From positions 126,814 through 190,813 of the forward strand of contig BNCN01000013.1 of assembly GCA_014656495.1 (NCBI GenBank): 64,000 nt of DNA, in the 5' to 3' direction. This stretch comes from Comamonas sp. KCTC 72670. GTDB taxonomy: Bacteria; Myxococcota; Myxococcia; Myxococcales; Myxococcaceae. The translations under genes and the position numbers were made by a program. Numbering within the stretch: the first letter of the stretch is position 1; the number at the start of each line of letters is the position of its first letter. Shown here one piece after another: positions 16,598 through 25,514 of the stretch. Under the pieces are notes generated by a model. That model was given only the letters and a program-made list of their open reading frames with translations. It was not told the DNA's origin and did not search any database.

Positions 16598-17272
16598 CTA
16601 TAGATCCACGACACCCGCACGCAAGGCCATCACCACGGCCTCCACATGCGAGTTGACGCCCATCTTCCGGTAGATATGAGACAGGTGCGTGCGCACCGTC
16701 CGGCGCTCCAGCGTCATCACGTGGCCCACCTCGGCGTTGGACAGGCCCTTGGCGACGTAGCGGAGGACCTCGAACTCCAGGGGCGTGAGCGACCAGGGGT
16801 TCTCCGGCTTCTTCGCCTCCTCGGCGGACTTCGCCTGGACGGACTGGAAGTAGTTCCAGAAGCGCCGGGCGATGATGGGCTCCAGCACGGTGCCCCCCTC
16901 CATCACCTCCTGGATGCCGGAGCGGATCTTCTCCGGCCCCACCCGCTTCACCAGGTAGCCGGACGCACCGGCCTGGATGGCCTCGTACACCTTCGTCTCG
17001 TCGTCGAAGGACGTGAGGATGAGGATCTCCACCTCGGGCGCCCGGCGCTTCACCCGCTGCGTGACCTGGATGCCGTTGATGCCCGGCAGCTCCAAGTCGA
17101 GCAGGACGAGCTGCGGGCGGAGCTGGACGATGTCCTCCACCGCGGCCTCCCCTTCCTGCGAGCTGCCGATGACCTCCAGCTCGGGAAAGGTGGCCAGGAC
17201 CTTGAGCAGGTTCTTGAGGAGCTGGGGCTGGTCCTCGACGACGAAGATGCGGGTCGGTTCCACGGGGCTCAC
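16598..17272 (-). CDS. NarL/FixJ-type response regulator
   Basis: A 224-residue two-domain regulator. The receiver has FVVEDQPQLL (acidic pocket), LVLLDLELPGINGIQVT (phosphoacceptor Asp about 56), ILTSFDD (switch Thr/Ser) and GYLVKRVGPEKI (conserved Lys). The C-terminal LuxR-type HTH is LTPLEFEVLRYVAKGLSNAE and RRTVRTHLSHIYRKMGV. A linker of about 35 residues joins the two. The GTG start at 17272 overlaps the stop of the upstream pseudokinase gene (GTGA). There is no histidine kinase beside it, so the phosphodonor is unknown; the kinase-like neighbour may be a regulator rather than a donor. Confidence 0.93.
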   Translation of the reverse strand: MSPVEPTRIFVVEDQPQLLKNLLKVLATFPELEVIGSSQEGEAAVEDIVQLRPQLVLLDLELPGINGIQVTQRVKRRAPEVEILILTSFDDETKVYEAIQAGASGYLVKRVGPEKIRSGIQEVMEGGTVLEPIIARRFWNYFQSVQAKSAEEAKKPENPWSLTPLEFEVLRYVAKGLSNAEVGHVMTLERRTVRTHLSHIYRKMGVNSHVEAVVMALRAGVVDL

Positions 17273-19347
17273 CGCCTCTGAGGTGTGAACGTGTCCACCA
17301 GGACCTTCTGGTGCTGTCCCCGCTTCAAGCGCAGGTCCAGCTCCTTGGGTTCTCCGGTGGCGACGGACACCAGCTTGATGTGCCGGGTACCCGCCTTGAT
17401 GGGATATCGAGTGAGGGGCGTACGACGACTCACCCGCGCGCCGTCGATGTACACATGGGCCGGCACGTTGGTGGAGATGGTGACGAAGGCCCGCTGCGAC
17501 TTCGGCGGGAGCTTCGGCTCGGGGGCGGCGTCCTCCTCCTGGGCACGCGGCGCGGGTGCGGCCGGGGCGGGAGGACGGGCCGCGGGCGGCGGCAGGATGG
17601 GCACCGCGGGAGGAGGTCCCACGGGCGCCTCGGCCACGGGCACTTCGGGCGTGGCCGCCTTGGGCACGCCCGCGTCATCACCGCGGAACCTCCAGGCGGC
17701 CGCCAGGAAGGTGATGAGCCCCACGCCCACGAGGATGCCGACGATGGCCATCTTCCGCCCGTACCGGTTCTCGGCGATGGACAGCCGGCGCTCCGCGCTG
17801 TTCAGTCGCCGCTGGACCTCGGAGGGCCGGGGCAGCGCGGGATCGGACGGCGGCATCGCGATGTCGTCGCGCTCGCGGGGCACGTCGGGCTTCATCGCGG
17901 CGGGGATGCTGTCGAGGAGCGTCTTCGGCCCCCGGGCCTCCGCCTGCGGCCGCCGGGGCCTTCGGGGCCGCCCCGGCGCGGAGACGGACACCGACAACTC
18001 GTCATCCTCGGTGGGCTCGGGCGCGGAGAAGTCCTCGACCATCTTCAGGCGCGGGTTGCGGCCAATGCGCGTATGCCCGCTCCCACCGCCCTGCGCCCCC
18101 TGCTGGCGCCGAGGCTTCGGAGGCGCCGCGCCCGGTGGCGCGTCCCAGCCCTGCTCCAGCGGCCCCGCGGGGCTCGGCCCCGTCTCCTCGGCTTCCATGG
18201 GCGCAGGAGCCCCGGACTTCTCCGGGGCCTTCACCCGCGTCGCCAGGGAGGCCACGTCCGGCTCGTAGTCCTGCGGCCGGTACGCCTCGAACATCGGCTC
18301 CGAGGCCTCCTGCGTCTCCGCGCTGGCCTCGTCCTCCGTCAGCGCGCGGCTGTACGGCGCGCGCTGGACCACGGACTTCTCCAGCTCCTCGGCGCGCAGG
18401 TCGTCCATCTCCGCGCCGGAGATGGGCTCCAGGCTGAAGGGCTCCTTGAACGGCGGCGGCCCCCCGCTGACGATGCTCATCTCGTTGGGGAACAGCTCGC
18501 TCACGAAGCGGCGCACGTCATCCGGGGTGGGCATGCCCCCGTTGGCGGAGAGGTGGTTGCGCAGCGACGAGGCGAACTCCCCGCTGGAGCGGAAGCGGCG
18601 CTGCGGCGTGGGCTCGAGCGCCCGGAGGATGATGGGGTCCAGGCGCGCGTTGATGCGGCGGTCCACGCGGCTGGGCGGCGGAAGCGCCTCGCTGCGGCGG
18701 GTGGACACGCCGCCGCTGCCCGACACCACCGGCTCGCGCTGGGTGAGCAGCTCGTACGCGATGGCGCCCAGCGAATACACGTCCGACTGCTCGGAGTGGG
18801 GCTCTCCACGGGAGACCTCCGGGGCGCGGTAGGTGCCGCGGCCCCGGTGCCCGAAGGACTTGCGCAGCTGCGGCACGGCCATCAGGGCGCGCAGCGCGCC
18901 GAAGTCACAGACGGCGGGGAACCCATCGCGCGACAGCAAGACGTTGCCCGGGGTGATGGCGCCGTGCACCACGCCGGCCTCGTGGGCCAGGTGGAGGGCC
19001 TCCAGGAGCTGGATGACGATGTAGAGCCCCACCATGGGGGGCAGCACCACGTCCTTGGAGTGCAGCCGCTGGAGCGCGGTGCCCAGCGTGAAGCCGTCCA
19101 GGTCCTCGCGCACGACGGCCAGCCGCTGGCGGACGACGCCCAGGTCCAGCACGTGGAGGATGCCCGGGTGGCGCACGGGCTGGAGCAGCCGGGTCGTCTC
19201 CGCGAGGTCGTGGGCGTAGGCCGGGTCCGACGTGCGGGGATGGAACAGCTTCACCACCACGGGCACCCCGGGCACCTCGATGCCCTGGTACAGCTCGGCC
19301 AGCTCCCCGCCTTCGAGCTTCCCCGTGAGCCGGTAGGTGGCGCTCAT
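17269..19347 (-). CDS. Ser/Thr kinase-like protein (predicted pseudokinase) with TM helix and PEGA domain
   Basis: A 692-residue protein. Residues about 5-270 have a Ser/Thr kinase fold: VVVKLFHP holds the ATP-binding Lys, CDFGALRAL matches DFG and YRAPEVSRG matches APE. The catalytic loop reads VVHGAITPGNVLL where active kinases have HRDxKPxN, so the catalytic Asp and the following Lys are both lost. A long acidic/Pro-rich linker follows, then one TM helix (about 562-582, IVGILVGVGLITFLAAAWRF). A C-terminal PEGA domain (about 625-690, RAFVTISTNVPAHVYIDGAR) should lie outside the inner membrane. ATG 19347 overlaps the upstream zinc-ribbon gene stop; the response regulator follows with overlap. 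Likely a signalling scaffold. Confidence 0.85.
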   Translation of the reverse strand: MSATYRLTGKLEGGELAELYQGIEVPGVPVVVKLFHPRTSDPAYAHDLAETTRLLQPVRHPGILHVLDLGVVRQRLAVVREDLDGFTLGTALQRLHSKDVVLPPMVGLYIVIQLLEALHLAHEAGVVHGAITPGNVLLSRDGFPAVCDFGALRALMAVPQLRKSFGHRGRGTYRAPEVSRGEPHSEQSDVYSLGAIAYELLTQREPVVSGSGGVSTRRSEALPPPSRVDRRINARLDPIILRALEPTPQRRFRSSGEFASSLRNHLSANGGMPTPDDVRRFVSELFPNEMSIVSGGPPPFKEPFSLEPISGAEMDDLRAEELEKSVVQRAPYSRALTEDEASAETQEASEPMFEAYRPQDYEPDVASLATRVKAPEKSGAPAPMEAEETGPSPAGPLEQGWDAPPGAAPPKPRRQQGAQGGGSGHTRIGRNPRLKMVEDFSAPEPTEDDELSVSVSAPGRPRRPRRPQAEARGPKTLLDSIPAAMKPDVPRERDDIAMPPSDPALPRPSEVQRRLNSAERRLSIAENRYGRKMAIVGILVGVGLITFLAAAWRFRGDDAGVPKAATPEVPVAEAPVGPPPAVPILPPPAARPPAPAAPAPRAQEEDAAPEPKLPPKSQRAFVTISTNVPAHVYIDGARVSRRTPLTRYPIKAGTRHIKLVSVATGEPKELDLRLKRGQHQKVLVDTFTPQRR

Positions 19348-19661
19348 CGCTTCTTTCGCGCCGGACGCCGCCGCGTGACGGCGGAAAAGACGAAGCCACA
19401 CCAGACGCACGACTCACCGCGGCGTCCGCGAGGCAACTCCAGGGTGCACCCCGGGCACCGGGGCCGGGCCCGGACGGGGGCGGCGGGCTCGGCCGCCCGC
19501 GGGGCGCCCCTGCGCGCGGCGGGCTCCAGGGTGGCGACATTCAGACGCAGCCGGGCCTCCAGGAGGCGGACTCGGTCTTCGAGCGCGGCGATCCGGGCGG
19601 ACAGGCGAGCTTGAACCGCCTCGGGGGCCTCCGAGGGCTGTCGTCGGTTGGGCGAGCGCAT
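19344..19661 (-). CDS. Small coiled-coil/zinc-ribbon protein
   Basis: A 105-residue protein. An N-terminal helix with heptads (ARLSARIAALEDRVRLLEAR, about 20-39) suggests a short coiled coil. After a Pro/Ala/Arg-rich linker comes a C-terminal zinc ribbon with RCPGCTLEL and SCVWCGFVF, giving two CxxC pairs, then a basic RRRPARKKR tail. No family recognised. The ATG at 19661 is chosen; an opening to 19703 exists. The stop overlaps the pseudokinase start (ATGA), so it is the first gene of the operon and may regulate or recruit that protein. Confidence 0.68.
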   Translation of the reverse strand: MRSPNRRQPSEAPEAVQARLSARIAALEDRVRLLEARLRLNVATLEPAARRGAPRAAEPAAPVRARPRCPGCTLELPRGRRGESCVWCGFVFSAVTRRRPARKKR

Positions 19662-19733
19662 CGCAGACCCCGAAGCGTGCCATGCCAGCTCCAAACCCCG
19701 CAAGGAGAGAGCCGGACCCTCCGCCCGCGTGTT

Positions 19734-21443
19734 ATGTGTCTGAGTCCCTTGGCACCGTCACTTTCCCCGTTCCGTCCCATCCCGGGTGGGCCCGCGCCGG
19801 ACCCGCTTCACGGGAGCTTCCGTTCTCCACTCAACCGAGCGCGCGCCGAAGACGCCGCGCGGCGGGCCGAAGGACTGCTGTCCGACGAGGAGCTCACCCG
19901 GCTGCTCACGTCCCCGCGCGAGCGGCGCGAGGTGGTGCAGCGTTCGCGGGAGATCTTCGTCAACCGCAACCTGCGCATGTCCAGCGTCGAGCTGCTCGGC
20001 TTCGACATGGACTACACGCTGGCCATCTACCACATGCGCCGGCTGGAGCAGCTCTCGTTCGACATGACGCTGGCGAAGCTGGTGAGCGAGTACGGCTACC
20101 CGCCGGTGGTGGGCGGACTGCTCTACGACCACCACTTCGTGATGCGCGGGCTCGCGGTGGACCGGGTGAACGGGAACATCCTGAAGATGGACCGGTTCGG
20201 CCACGTGGGCCGCGCGTACCACGGGCTGCGCCCGCTGAAGCGCGAGGTCTGGCGGGAGCTGTACCGCAACAAGCGCGTGCGGCTGCGCAACCCGCAGTTC
20301 GCGTGGAACGACACGCTGTTCGCGCTGCCGGAGACGTGCCTCTACGCGGGCATCATCGAGCTGCTGGAGTCGCTGGGCCACCCGGTGGACTACGGCAAGC
20401 TGTACGACGACATCCGGGAGGCCATCGACACGGTGCACCGGGACAACTCGCTCAAGCGCGAGGTGCGCAAGGACCTGGCGCGCTACGTGTTCCTGGACCC
20501 GGAGCTGGGGCCGGCGCTGCACAAGCTGCGCTCGGGTGGGAAGAAGCTGTTCCTGCTGACGAACTCGGCGTGGGACTACACGGACGCGTTGATGAAGTAC
20601 CTGCTGGACGGCCAGCTCGCGGAGTACCCGAGCTGGCGCAACTACTTCGACGTGGTGGTGACGGCCGCGGGCAAGCCGGGCTTCTTCACGGACGCGCGCC
20701 CCTTCCTGGAGCTGGACGCGTCGACGGAGGAAGGCCGCGTGGTGGGCGAGGCCACGTCGCTGGAGCGCGGCAAGGTCTACTCCGGCGGCAACCTGGCGCG
20801 CTTCGAGGAGCTCACCGGCTACCGGGGTGAGAACATCCTGTACGTGGGCGACCACATCTACGGCGACATCCTGAAGTCGAAGAAGGCGTCGCTGTGGCGC
20901 ACCTGCATGGTGGTGCAGGAGATTGAGGACGAGATCACCTACACCGCGACGCGGCAGGAGGAGATCGGGACGCTGTCGCAGGTGGAGGTGCTGCGCGAGC
21001 GCCTGGACGACGAGGTCAACCACCACAAGACGCTGCTCAACATCCTGGAGCGGCGGCTGGAGCGCGAGCAGCTGGCGGCGGACGAGCGCCTGGGCGTGGA
21101 GGAGCTGCGCAAGCAGACGAAGCTGGAGCTGGACCGGATGCGGCGCGCGCTGAAGGAAGCCAACGACGTGGCGGACACGCTCGAAGTGGACGTCGAGGAA
21201 GGCTTCAATCCGTACTGGGGACTGCTCTTCAAGGAAGGCAACGAGAACAGCCGCTTCGGCTACCAGGTGGAGCAGTACGCGTGCCTGTACACGAGCCGCG
21301 TGTCGAACTTCCTGCACCACTCGCCCATGCAGTACTACCGCTCGCCCCGGGACAAGATGGCCCACGAGCAGGCTGGCGCCCTGTCCGCGCGCCTGTCCCC
21401 CATGGGCGGAGAAGGCCCCGCCAAGGGCGCTGGGAACGAGTAG
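19734..21443 (+). CDS. HAD-superfamily IG 5'-nucleotidase
   Basis: A 569-residue protein of the HAD-IG (cytosolic purine 5'-nucleotidase, cN-II-like) family. HAD motif I is in LGFDMDYTLAIYH (about 80-92), motif II in KKLFLLTNSAWDYTD, motif III/IV around ENILYVGDHIYGDILKSKK (about 363-381). The C-terminal part is helical (EVEVLRERLDDEVNHHKTLL) and ends with LYTSRVSNFLHHSPMQYYRS, typical of the family. It would dephosphorylate purine mononucleotides in the cytoplasm. The start is uncertain: ATG 19734 is used but the nearest AAGGAG is 27 bases upstream and an in-frame opening extends to 19611. Confidence 0.9.
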   Translation: MCLSPLAPSLSPFRPIPGGPAPDPLHGSFRSPLNRARAEDAARRAEGLLSDEELTRLLTSPRERREVVQRSREIFVNRNLRMSSVELLGFDMDYTLAIYHMRRLEQLSFDMTLAKLVSEYGYPPVVGGLLYDHHFVMRGLAVDRVNGNILKMDRFGHVGRAYHGLRPLKREVWRELYRNKRVRLRNPQFAWNDTLFALPETCLYAGIIELLESLGHPVDYGKLYDDIREAIDTVHRDNSLKREVRKDLARYVFLDPELGPALHKLRSGGKKLFLLTNSAWDYTDALMKYLLDGQLAEYPSWRNYFDVVVTAAGKPGFFTDARPFLELDASTEEGRVVGEATSLERGKVYSGGNLARFEELTGYRGENILYVGDHIYGDILKSKKASLWRTCMVVQEIEDEITYTATRQEEIGTLSQVEVLRERLDDEVNHHKTLLNILERRLEREQLAADERLGVEELRKQTKLELDRMRRALKEANDVADTLEVDVEEGFNPYWGLLFKEGNENSRFGYQVEQYACLYTSRVSNFLHHSPMQYYRSPRDKMAHEQAGALSARLSPMGGEGPAKGAGNE

Positions 21444-21558
21444 CCACGCAGGACGTGTCAGACCCTCCCCCAGACTGGGGACCTGTCAGGTAGCCATCCC
21501 GAGGAGTCGGGTGCTACCCTGAGGACGTCACAGGTTCCCTTCATGAGGAGGTGTCGGT

Positions 21559-22155
21559 ATGGGGTGGGGAAAGAGACGGAAGCCAGCGACCTACGAGGAC
21601 ATCGAGCAGCTACCGGTTGGCTGGGTTGGAGAAATCGTCGACGACGCGCTGTATGCCTCGCCCCGGCCCGCCTACGGCCACCTGCGCGCCGCCGCCCGGC
21701 TGACAAGTCTCCTCACGCATTCCTTCGAGCTCTCGCGCGAGGGGCTTGGCAGTTGGTGGTTTCTGGCGGAACCCGAGCTCCATTTCGCGCGCGATGTTGT
21801 GGTGCCCGACGTCGCCGGGTGGCGACGCGAAAGGTTGCCAGAGCCCCTGGACCCCGAACTGCCGTGGTTCAGCACCGCGCCCGACTGGCTTTGCGAAGTG
21901 CTGTCACCCTCGACGCGGAGCCTGGATCGGCTGCGCAAGCTGCCGCTGTACTTCCGCGAGGGCGTGGGGAACGTGTGGCTCATCGACCCCGTGCAGCGGT
22001 CGCTGGAGATCTACCGGCGTGGTGCCTCCAGTTGGGTCCGCAGCCACCTGTTTACAGGGGATGCCACCGTGAACGCGGAGCCCTTCGAGGCCACGCCACT
22101 CCACCTGGGCATGCTGTGGACGCCACGCATGGGAGGCCCGCTGGTACACCGGTAA
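21559..22155 (+). CDS. Uma2-family (DUF820) restriction-endonuclease-like protein
   Basis: A 198-residue protein of the Uma2 family, with a PD-(D/E)XK nuclease-like fold. Typical blocks are the N-terminal TYEDIEQLPVGWVGEIVDDA, the PDVAGWRRERLPE segment (about 76-88) with the Asp, PDWLCEVLSPSTRSLDR (about 105-121) with the Glu, and LYFREGVGNVWLIDP (about 129-143). A strong GAGGAGG site precedes ATG. Uma2 proteins are abundant in cyanobacteria and myxobacteria; their biological role is unknown and they are usually single genes, as here. Confidence 0.9.
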   Translation: MGWGKRRKPATYEDIEQLPVGWVGEIVDDALYASPRPAYGHLRAAARLTSLLTHSFELSREGLGSWWFLAEPELHFARDVVVPDVAGWRRERLPEPLDPELPWFSTAPDWLCEVLSPSTRSLDRLRKLPLYFREGVGNVWLIDPVQRSLEIYRRGASSWVRSHLFTGDATVNAEPFEATPLHLGMLWTPRMGGPLVHR

Positions 22156-22164
22156 GCCCGCCCC

Positions 22165-22965
22165 TCAGGGCGCAGCGGACGGCCCCACCCGGCCCCAGAC
22201 GACGTCGGTGAAGCGCGAGCCGGGCTCATCCTCGAGCCCGAGCTTGCGCAGGTCGTCTGTGTACTTCGCGCCCTTCACCACCACCCACCGGCGCGCCACG
22301 CGGCGGGCCTCCGCCAGCGTCTCCAGCGTCAACGGCGCGTGCTCCGCGAAGCGGCGCAGCATGTCGAACGCGGGCTGCGACTTGCGCGGCTTGGCGAACA
22401 TCGGGTCGAAGAACACGACGTCGAAGGAGCGCGGCGCCAACGTCTTCAGGTACTCGCGCGCATCCGCGTGCAGCACCTCGACGTGCCCCGAGTCCTCGCC
22501 CAGCGCGTAGCGCCGCAGCCCCTCCCCCGCCACCGCCGCCAGCGCCTGGCTGCGCTCCAGCCCCACCACGCGCCCCGTGGGCCCCACGGCCAGCGAGGCC
22601 ACCATCGCGTCCTGCGCCAGCCCCAACGTGCAGTCCAACACCGCGTCGCCCGCGCGAAGCTCCGCCACCCGAACGAAGGCATCCGGCTCACCCTCGCGCA
22701 GCCGCATCCGGCGCAGGTGCGCCATGCCCGCGTGGAAGCCGAACGAGCCCTCCGTGTCCCACAGCGTGACGCCGTCCCCGCCCACCACGAGCAGCGCGGC
22801 CACCTTCGTGCCCAGCCACGGCGCCACGCTCTCCTTCGCGCGCCGGGGAAGGAACGGCACACCCCAGCGCGCCCCCACGGCGCGCGCCTCGCGCACCAAC
22901 GCCGCGTCCACCTTCGTGCTCGTCGTCACCGCCAGCGGTACCAGGGCCACCTCCGCCTCCGGCAT
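22165..22965 (-). CDS. Class I SAM-dependent methyltransferase, RsmJ-like
   Basis: A 266-residue protein. After an N-terminal domain beginning LVPLAVTTSTKVDAALV, the Rossmann methyltransferase core shows motif I VLDCTLGLAQDAMVASL (about 139-155) and the catalytic-loop DVVFFDPMFAKPRKS (about 206-220). A DPMFP-like motif is the hallmark of RsmJ (16S rRNA G1516) and of a Gram-positive relative, so an rRNA guanine target is plausible but not proved. ATG 22965 is used because it begins at the conserved strand; in-frame TTG at 23046 would add an unconserved Arg-rich leader. Convergent with the Uma2 gene. Confidence 0.78.
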   Translation of the reverse strand: MPEAEVALVPLAVTTSTKVDAALVREARAVGARWGVPFLPRRAKESVAPWLGTKVAALLVVGGDGVTLWDTEGSFGFHAGMAHLRRMRLREGEPDAFVRVAELRAGDAVLDCTLGLAQDAMVASLAVGPTGRVVGLERSQALAAVAGEGLRRYALGEDSGHVEVLHADAREYLKTLAPRSFDVVFFDPMFAKPRKSQPAFDMLRRFAEHAPLTLETLAEARRVARRWVVVKGAKYTDDLRKLGLEDEPGSRFTDVVWGRVGPSAAP

Positions 22966-23210
22966 CCACCATGCCCGCCGCGCAGGGGCAACCGTTTCCT
23001 CCACCCACGACGCCGTGCGCCACCCACGGACGGCCCGGCGCGTCAATCGTGGAGAGCCGCGTCAACGTCCGTCGGAGACCCGACACGATAAGAACGAGTT
23101 AACGAACTTCATAGGAATCCGCGCCTTCGTGCCTCAGAATCAGACTTCCTTCGGACGATGGAGAATCTCCCCAATCCGCGTCCGGAGTGGTTCGCTTGGA
23201 GAGGACAACG

Positions 23211-25451
23211 ATGCGCAACAGAGCAACAGGAATGGCCGTTGTCGTACTGGTCGCAACCCTCATGACCGGCGACGTGCTCGCCGCCACCTTCGGAGTGACG
23301 CCCTCGGGCTCGTCTGCTGTTTTCTTCGTCGACACCACCGCCTGGGCGGACATCCATTACGTCCGCAACAACCAGGGTCAGCTCAACTATCGGATGGGCA
23401 TCGTCAACGGCCGGAACCAATACACGGTGACCGGGCTGTCCGCGGGCGAAACCATCGACTACTCGTTCACGTACTGGGACGTGTCCTGCAACTGTGCGCG
23501 CGACACCGCGTGGACGCGCTACACGCACGGCACGCAGCCGCCGCCTCCCCCGCCGGATGCGGGCACCGACGCGGGCACGCCGCCCCCGACGGACGCGGGC
23601 ACGCCGCCCACGGGCCCCATCGTCCCGCTCTACAACAACACCACGGCGCTCGAGCCCGCCACGGTGCAGGAGACAGCCTCCGCCATCATCACCCGCGTGG
23701 GTGACCGCGTCCGGGATCGCCACGCGCGCGAGGACATGTTCCAGGCGTACGACCACTACCTGCCGCTCTACTTCCAGGCGCGCACGCACTACATCGAGAT
23801 CGTCGACGAGGTCGCCAAGGGCGGCAACCGCATCACGGTGAACCTGCACACCGTCTACCCCTACGACAGGCCGGACTTCCGCGCCTTCTTCCGCGGCCTC
23901 AACACGGTGGCGGAGTACTTCCACAACGGCCAGTTCACCCGCATCAACGACTACCTCTACACCAACAGCGTCGACTACAACGCCAAGGAGGGCCGTGGCA
24001 TCCGCGTGGGTGACCGCATGGAGCTCGAGGTGGGCGTCTTCCTTCGTCAACCGGTGGAAGGCCGCTTCAACTACTACTCCACCACGTACCTCTACATGGT
24101 CGGCCAGGGAGGCGTGGTGCCCTTCGACGTGACGGGCGCCATCCGCGACTCCATCCCCATGCCGCAGGCGGCGTGGAGCGGCGGGCGCACCACGCTGAGC
24201 TCGCCGCAGTCCAACGAGCCCGACAACCGCTTCCTGCAGATGGCCAACAACCTGGCGCCGGTCAGCGCCCAGCCCTTCGTCGAGGGCCGGCGCATCCACC
24301 ACACGAACTTCGGTGACGGCAGCCACTCCGAGCCGGGCAACCCCGCCATGACGCAGCACCAGGGCAAGCTGGGCCCCAGCTACGTCGCCCCGTCCTGCGT
24401 CGCCTGCCACGTGCAGAACGGCCGCGGCCTGCCGCCCGCCAACAACACCACGCTGACCAACTACGTGGTGAAGGTGGGCCAGTCCAACGGCGCCGCCGAT
24501 CCGTTCCTCGGCTTCCGGCTGCAGCCGCGCCGCACCAGCGGAACCCCGGAGGGCGAGGCCCGCATCACCGGGTGGACCGTCACCTCCGGCACCTACGGCG
24601 ATGGCAGCCGCTTCGAGCTGCGCCGGCCCAACTACGGCTTCACCAACAACACGCCGACGAACTACTCCGCGCGCATCACCCCGCAGCTGGTGGGCATGGG
24701 CCTGCTCGAGGCCGTCCCCGAGTCCGCCATCATCGCGCTGGAGGACCCGAACGACAGCAACGGCGACGGCATCTCCGGCCGCGCGCACCAGGTGCGCGAC
24801 CCGCAGACGGGCCAGACGCGGCTGGGCCGCTTCGGATGGAAGGCCAGCACCGCCACGGTGCGCCACCAGGTGGCCGAGGCCCTCAACAGCGACATCGGCG
24901 TGACGACGTCGGTGTTCCCCTCGTTGGACTGCGGCCCCTCCCAGCAGGGGTGCTCCGGCACCAGCACCGAGCTGGCCAACACGGAGCTGGACAAGCTCAG
25001 CCGCTACATCGCCCTGCTGGGCGTGCCGGCCCGCCGCAACGTGAGCGACGCCACCGTCACCCGCGGCGAGACGCTGTTCAACAACGCGGGCTGCGCCCGC
25101 TGCCACGTGGCCACGCTGACGACCAGCGCGTTCCACCCGCACGCGGAGCTGCGCAGCCAGACCATCCGTCCGTACACGGACCTGCTGCTGCACGACATGG
25201 GCTCGGGTCTGGCGGACAACCTGCCGGACGGCCAGGCCACGGGCGCGGAGTGGCGCACCCCGCCGCTGTGGGGCATTGGCCTGACGGCGGGCGTGAGCGG
25301 CGGTGAGGCGTACCTGCACGACGGCCGCGCCCGCAACCTGGCCGAGGCCATCCTCTGGCACGGCGGCGAGGGCCAGGCGGCGCGCAACAACTTCGCCAAC
25401 ATGAACAGCACGGACCGCAACGCGCTGCTGACGTTCCTGCGCTCGCTGTAA
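23211..25451 (+). CDS. Secreted di-heme oxidoreductase with N-terminal glucan-binding-like module
   Basis: A 746-residue exported protein; GGAGAGG precedes ATG 23211. Signal peptide about 1-24 (to VLAA-TF). Residues about 25-100 resemble CBM56-type beta-1,3-glucan binding modules: AWADIHYVRNNQGQLNYRMG and YTVTGLSAGETIDYSFTYWD. A Pro/Asp/Ala/Gly/Thr linker (about 108-138) follows. The rest is a di-heme oxidoreductase (DUF1111/DHOR family) with two c-type heme sites, CVACH (about 396-400) and CARCH (about 630-634), and a Gly/Asp-rich calcium-loop-like segment DPNDSNGDGISGRAHQVR. DHOR proteins are relatives of MauG/cytochrome c peroxidases. Substrate unknown. Confidence 0.85.
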   Translation: MRNRATGMAVVVLVATLMTGDVLAATFGVTPSGSSAVFFVDTTAWADIHYVRNNQGQLNYRMGIVNGRNQYTVTGLSAGETIDYSFTYWDVSCNCARDTAWTRYTHGTQPPPPPPDAGTDAGTPPPTDAGTPPTGPIVPLYNNTTALEPATVQETASAIITRVGDRVRDRHAREDMFQAYDHYLPLYFQARTHYIEIVDEVAKGGNRITVNLHTVYPYDRPDFRAFFRGLNTVAEYFHNGQFTRINDYLYTNSVDYNAKEGRGIRVGDRMELEVGVFLRQPVEGRFNYYSTTYLYMVGQGGVVPFDVTGAIRDSIPMPQAAWSGGRTTLSSPQSNEPDNRFLQMANNLAPVSAQPFVEGRRIHHTNFGDGSHSEPGNPAMTQHQGKLGPSYVAPSCVACHVQNGRGLPPANNTTLTNYVVKVGQSNGAADPFLGFRLQPRRTSGTPEGEARITGWTVTSGTYGDGSRFELRRPNYGFTNNTPTNYSARITPQLVGMGLLEAVPESAIIALEDPNDSNGDGISGRAHQVRDPQTGQTRLGRFGWKASTATVRHQVAEALNSDIGVTTSVFPSLDCGPSQQGCSGTSTELANTELDKLSRYIALLGVPARRNVSDATVTRGETLFNNAGCARCHVATLTTSAFHPHAELRSQTIRPYTDLLLHDMGSGLADNLPDGQATGAEWRTPPLWGIGLTAGVSGGEAYLHDGRARNLAEAILWHGGEGQAARNNFANMNSTDRNALLTFLRSL

Positions 25452-25470
25452 CCGGCTGAAGCAGCACCCG

Positions 25471-25499
25471 GGAGGGCCGCGCGGAACCGGCGGCCCTCC
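25471..25499. terminator. Perfect 10-bp hairpin between convergent genes
   Basis: GGAGGGCCGC and GCGGCCCTCC form a perfect 10-bp stem with a 9-base loop, 20 bases after the di-heme oxidoreductase stop and 16 bases past the end of the oppositely oriented GGDEF gene. No T-tract flanks it on either strand, so it may act as a bidirectional, weak or processing-type terminator. Confidence 0.55.
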
Positions 25500-25514
25500 T
25501 ACCGGGGACTCGGC

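Noticed and set aside
17311-19614. A long open frame (about 767 codons) on the plus strand opposite the pseudokinase gene.
   Set aside because: It is a shadow of high-GC codon bias: His/Arg/Gly/Val-rich with no domain or ribosome-binding site, whereas the minus frame has clear kinase, TM and PEGA features.
21469-21481. CCCCAG-A-CTGGGG inverted repeat between the nucleotidase and Uma2 genes.
   Set aside because: A one-base loop cannot form a hairpin and there is no T-run; position alone is not enough to call a regulatory site.
23109-25361. A 750-codon open frame antisense to the di-heme oxidoreductase gene.
   Set aside because: Composition is Val/Arg/Ala/His-rich with no motif; the plus frame has a signal peptide and two heme sites.
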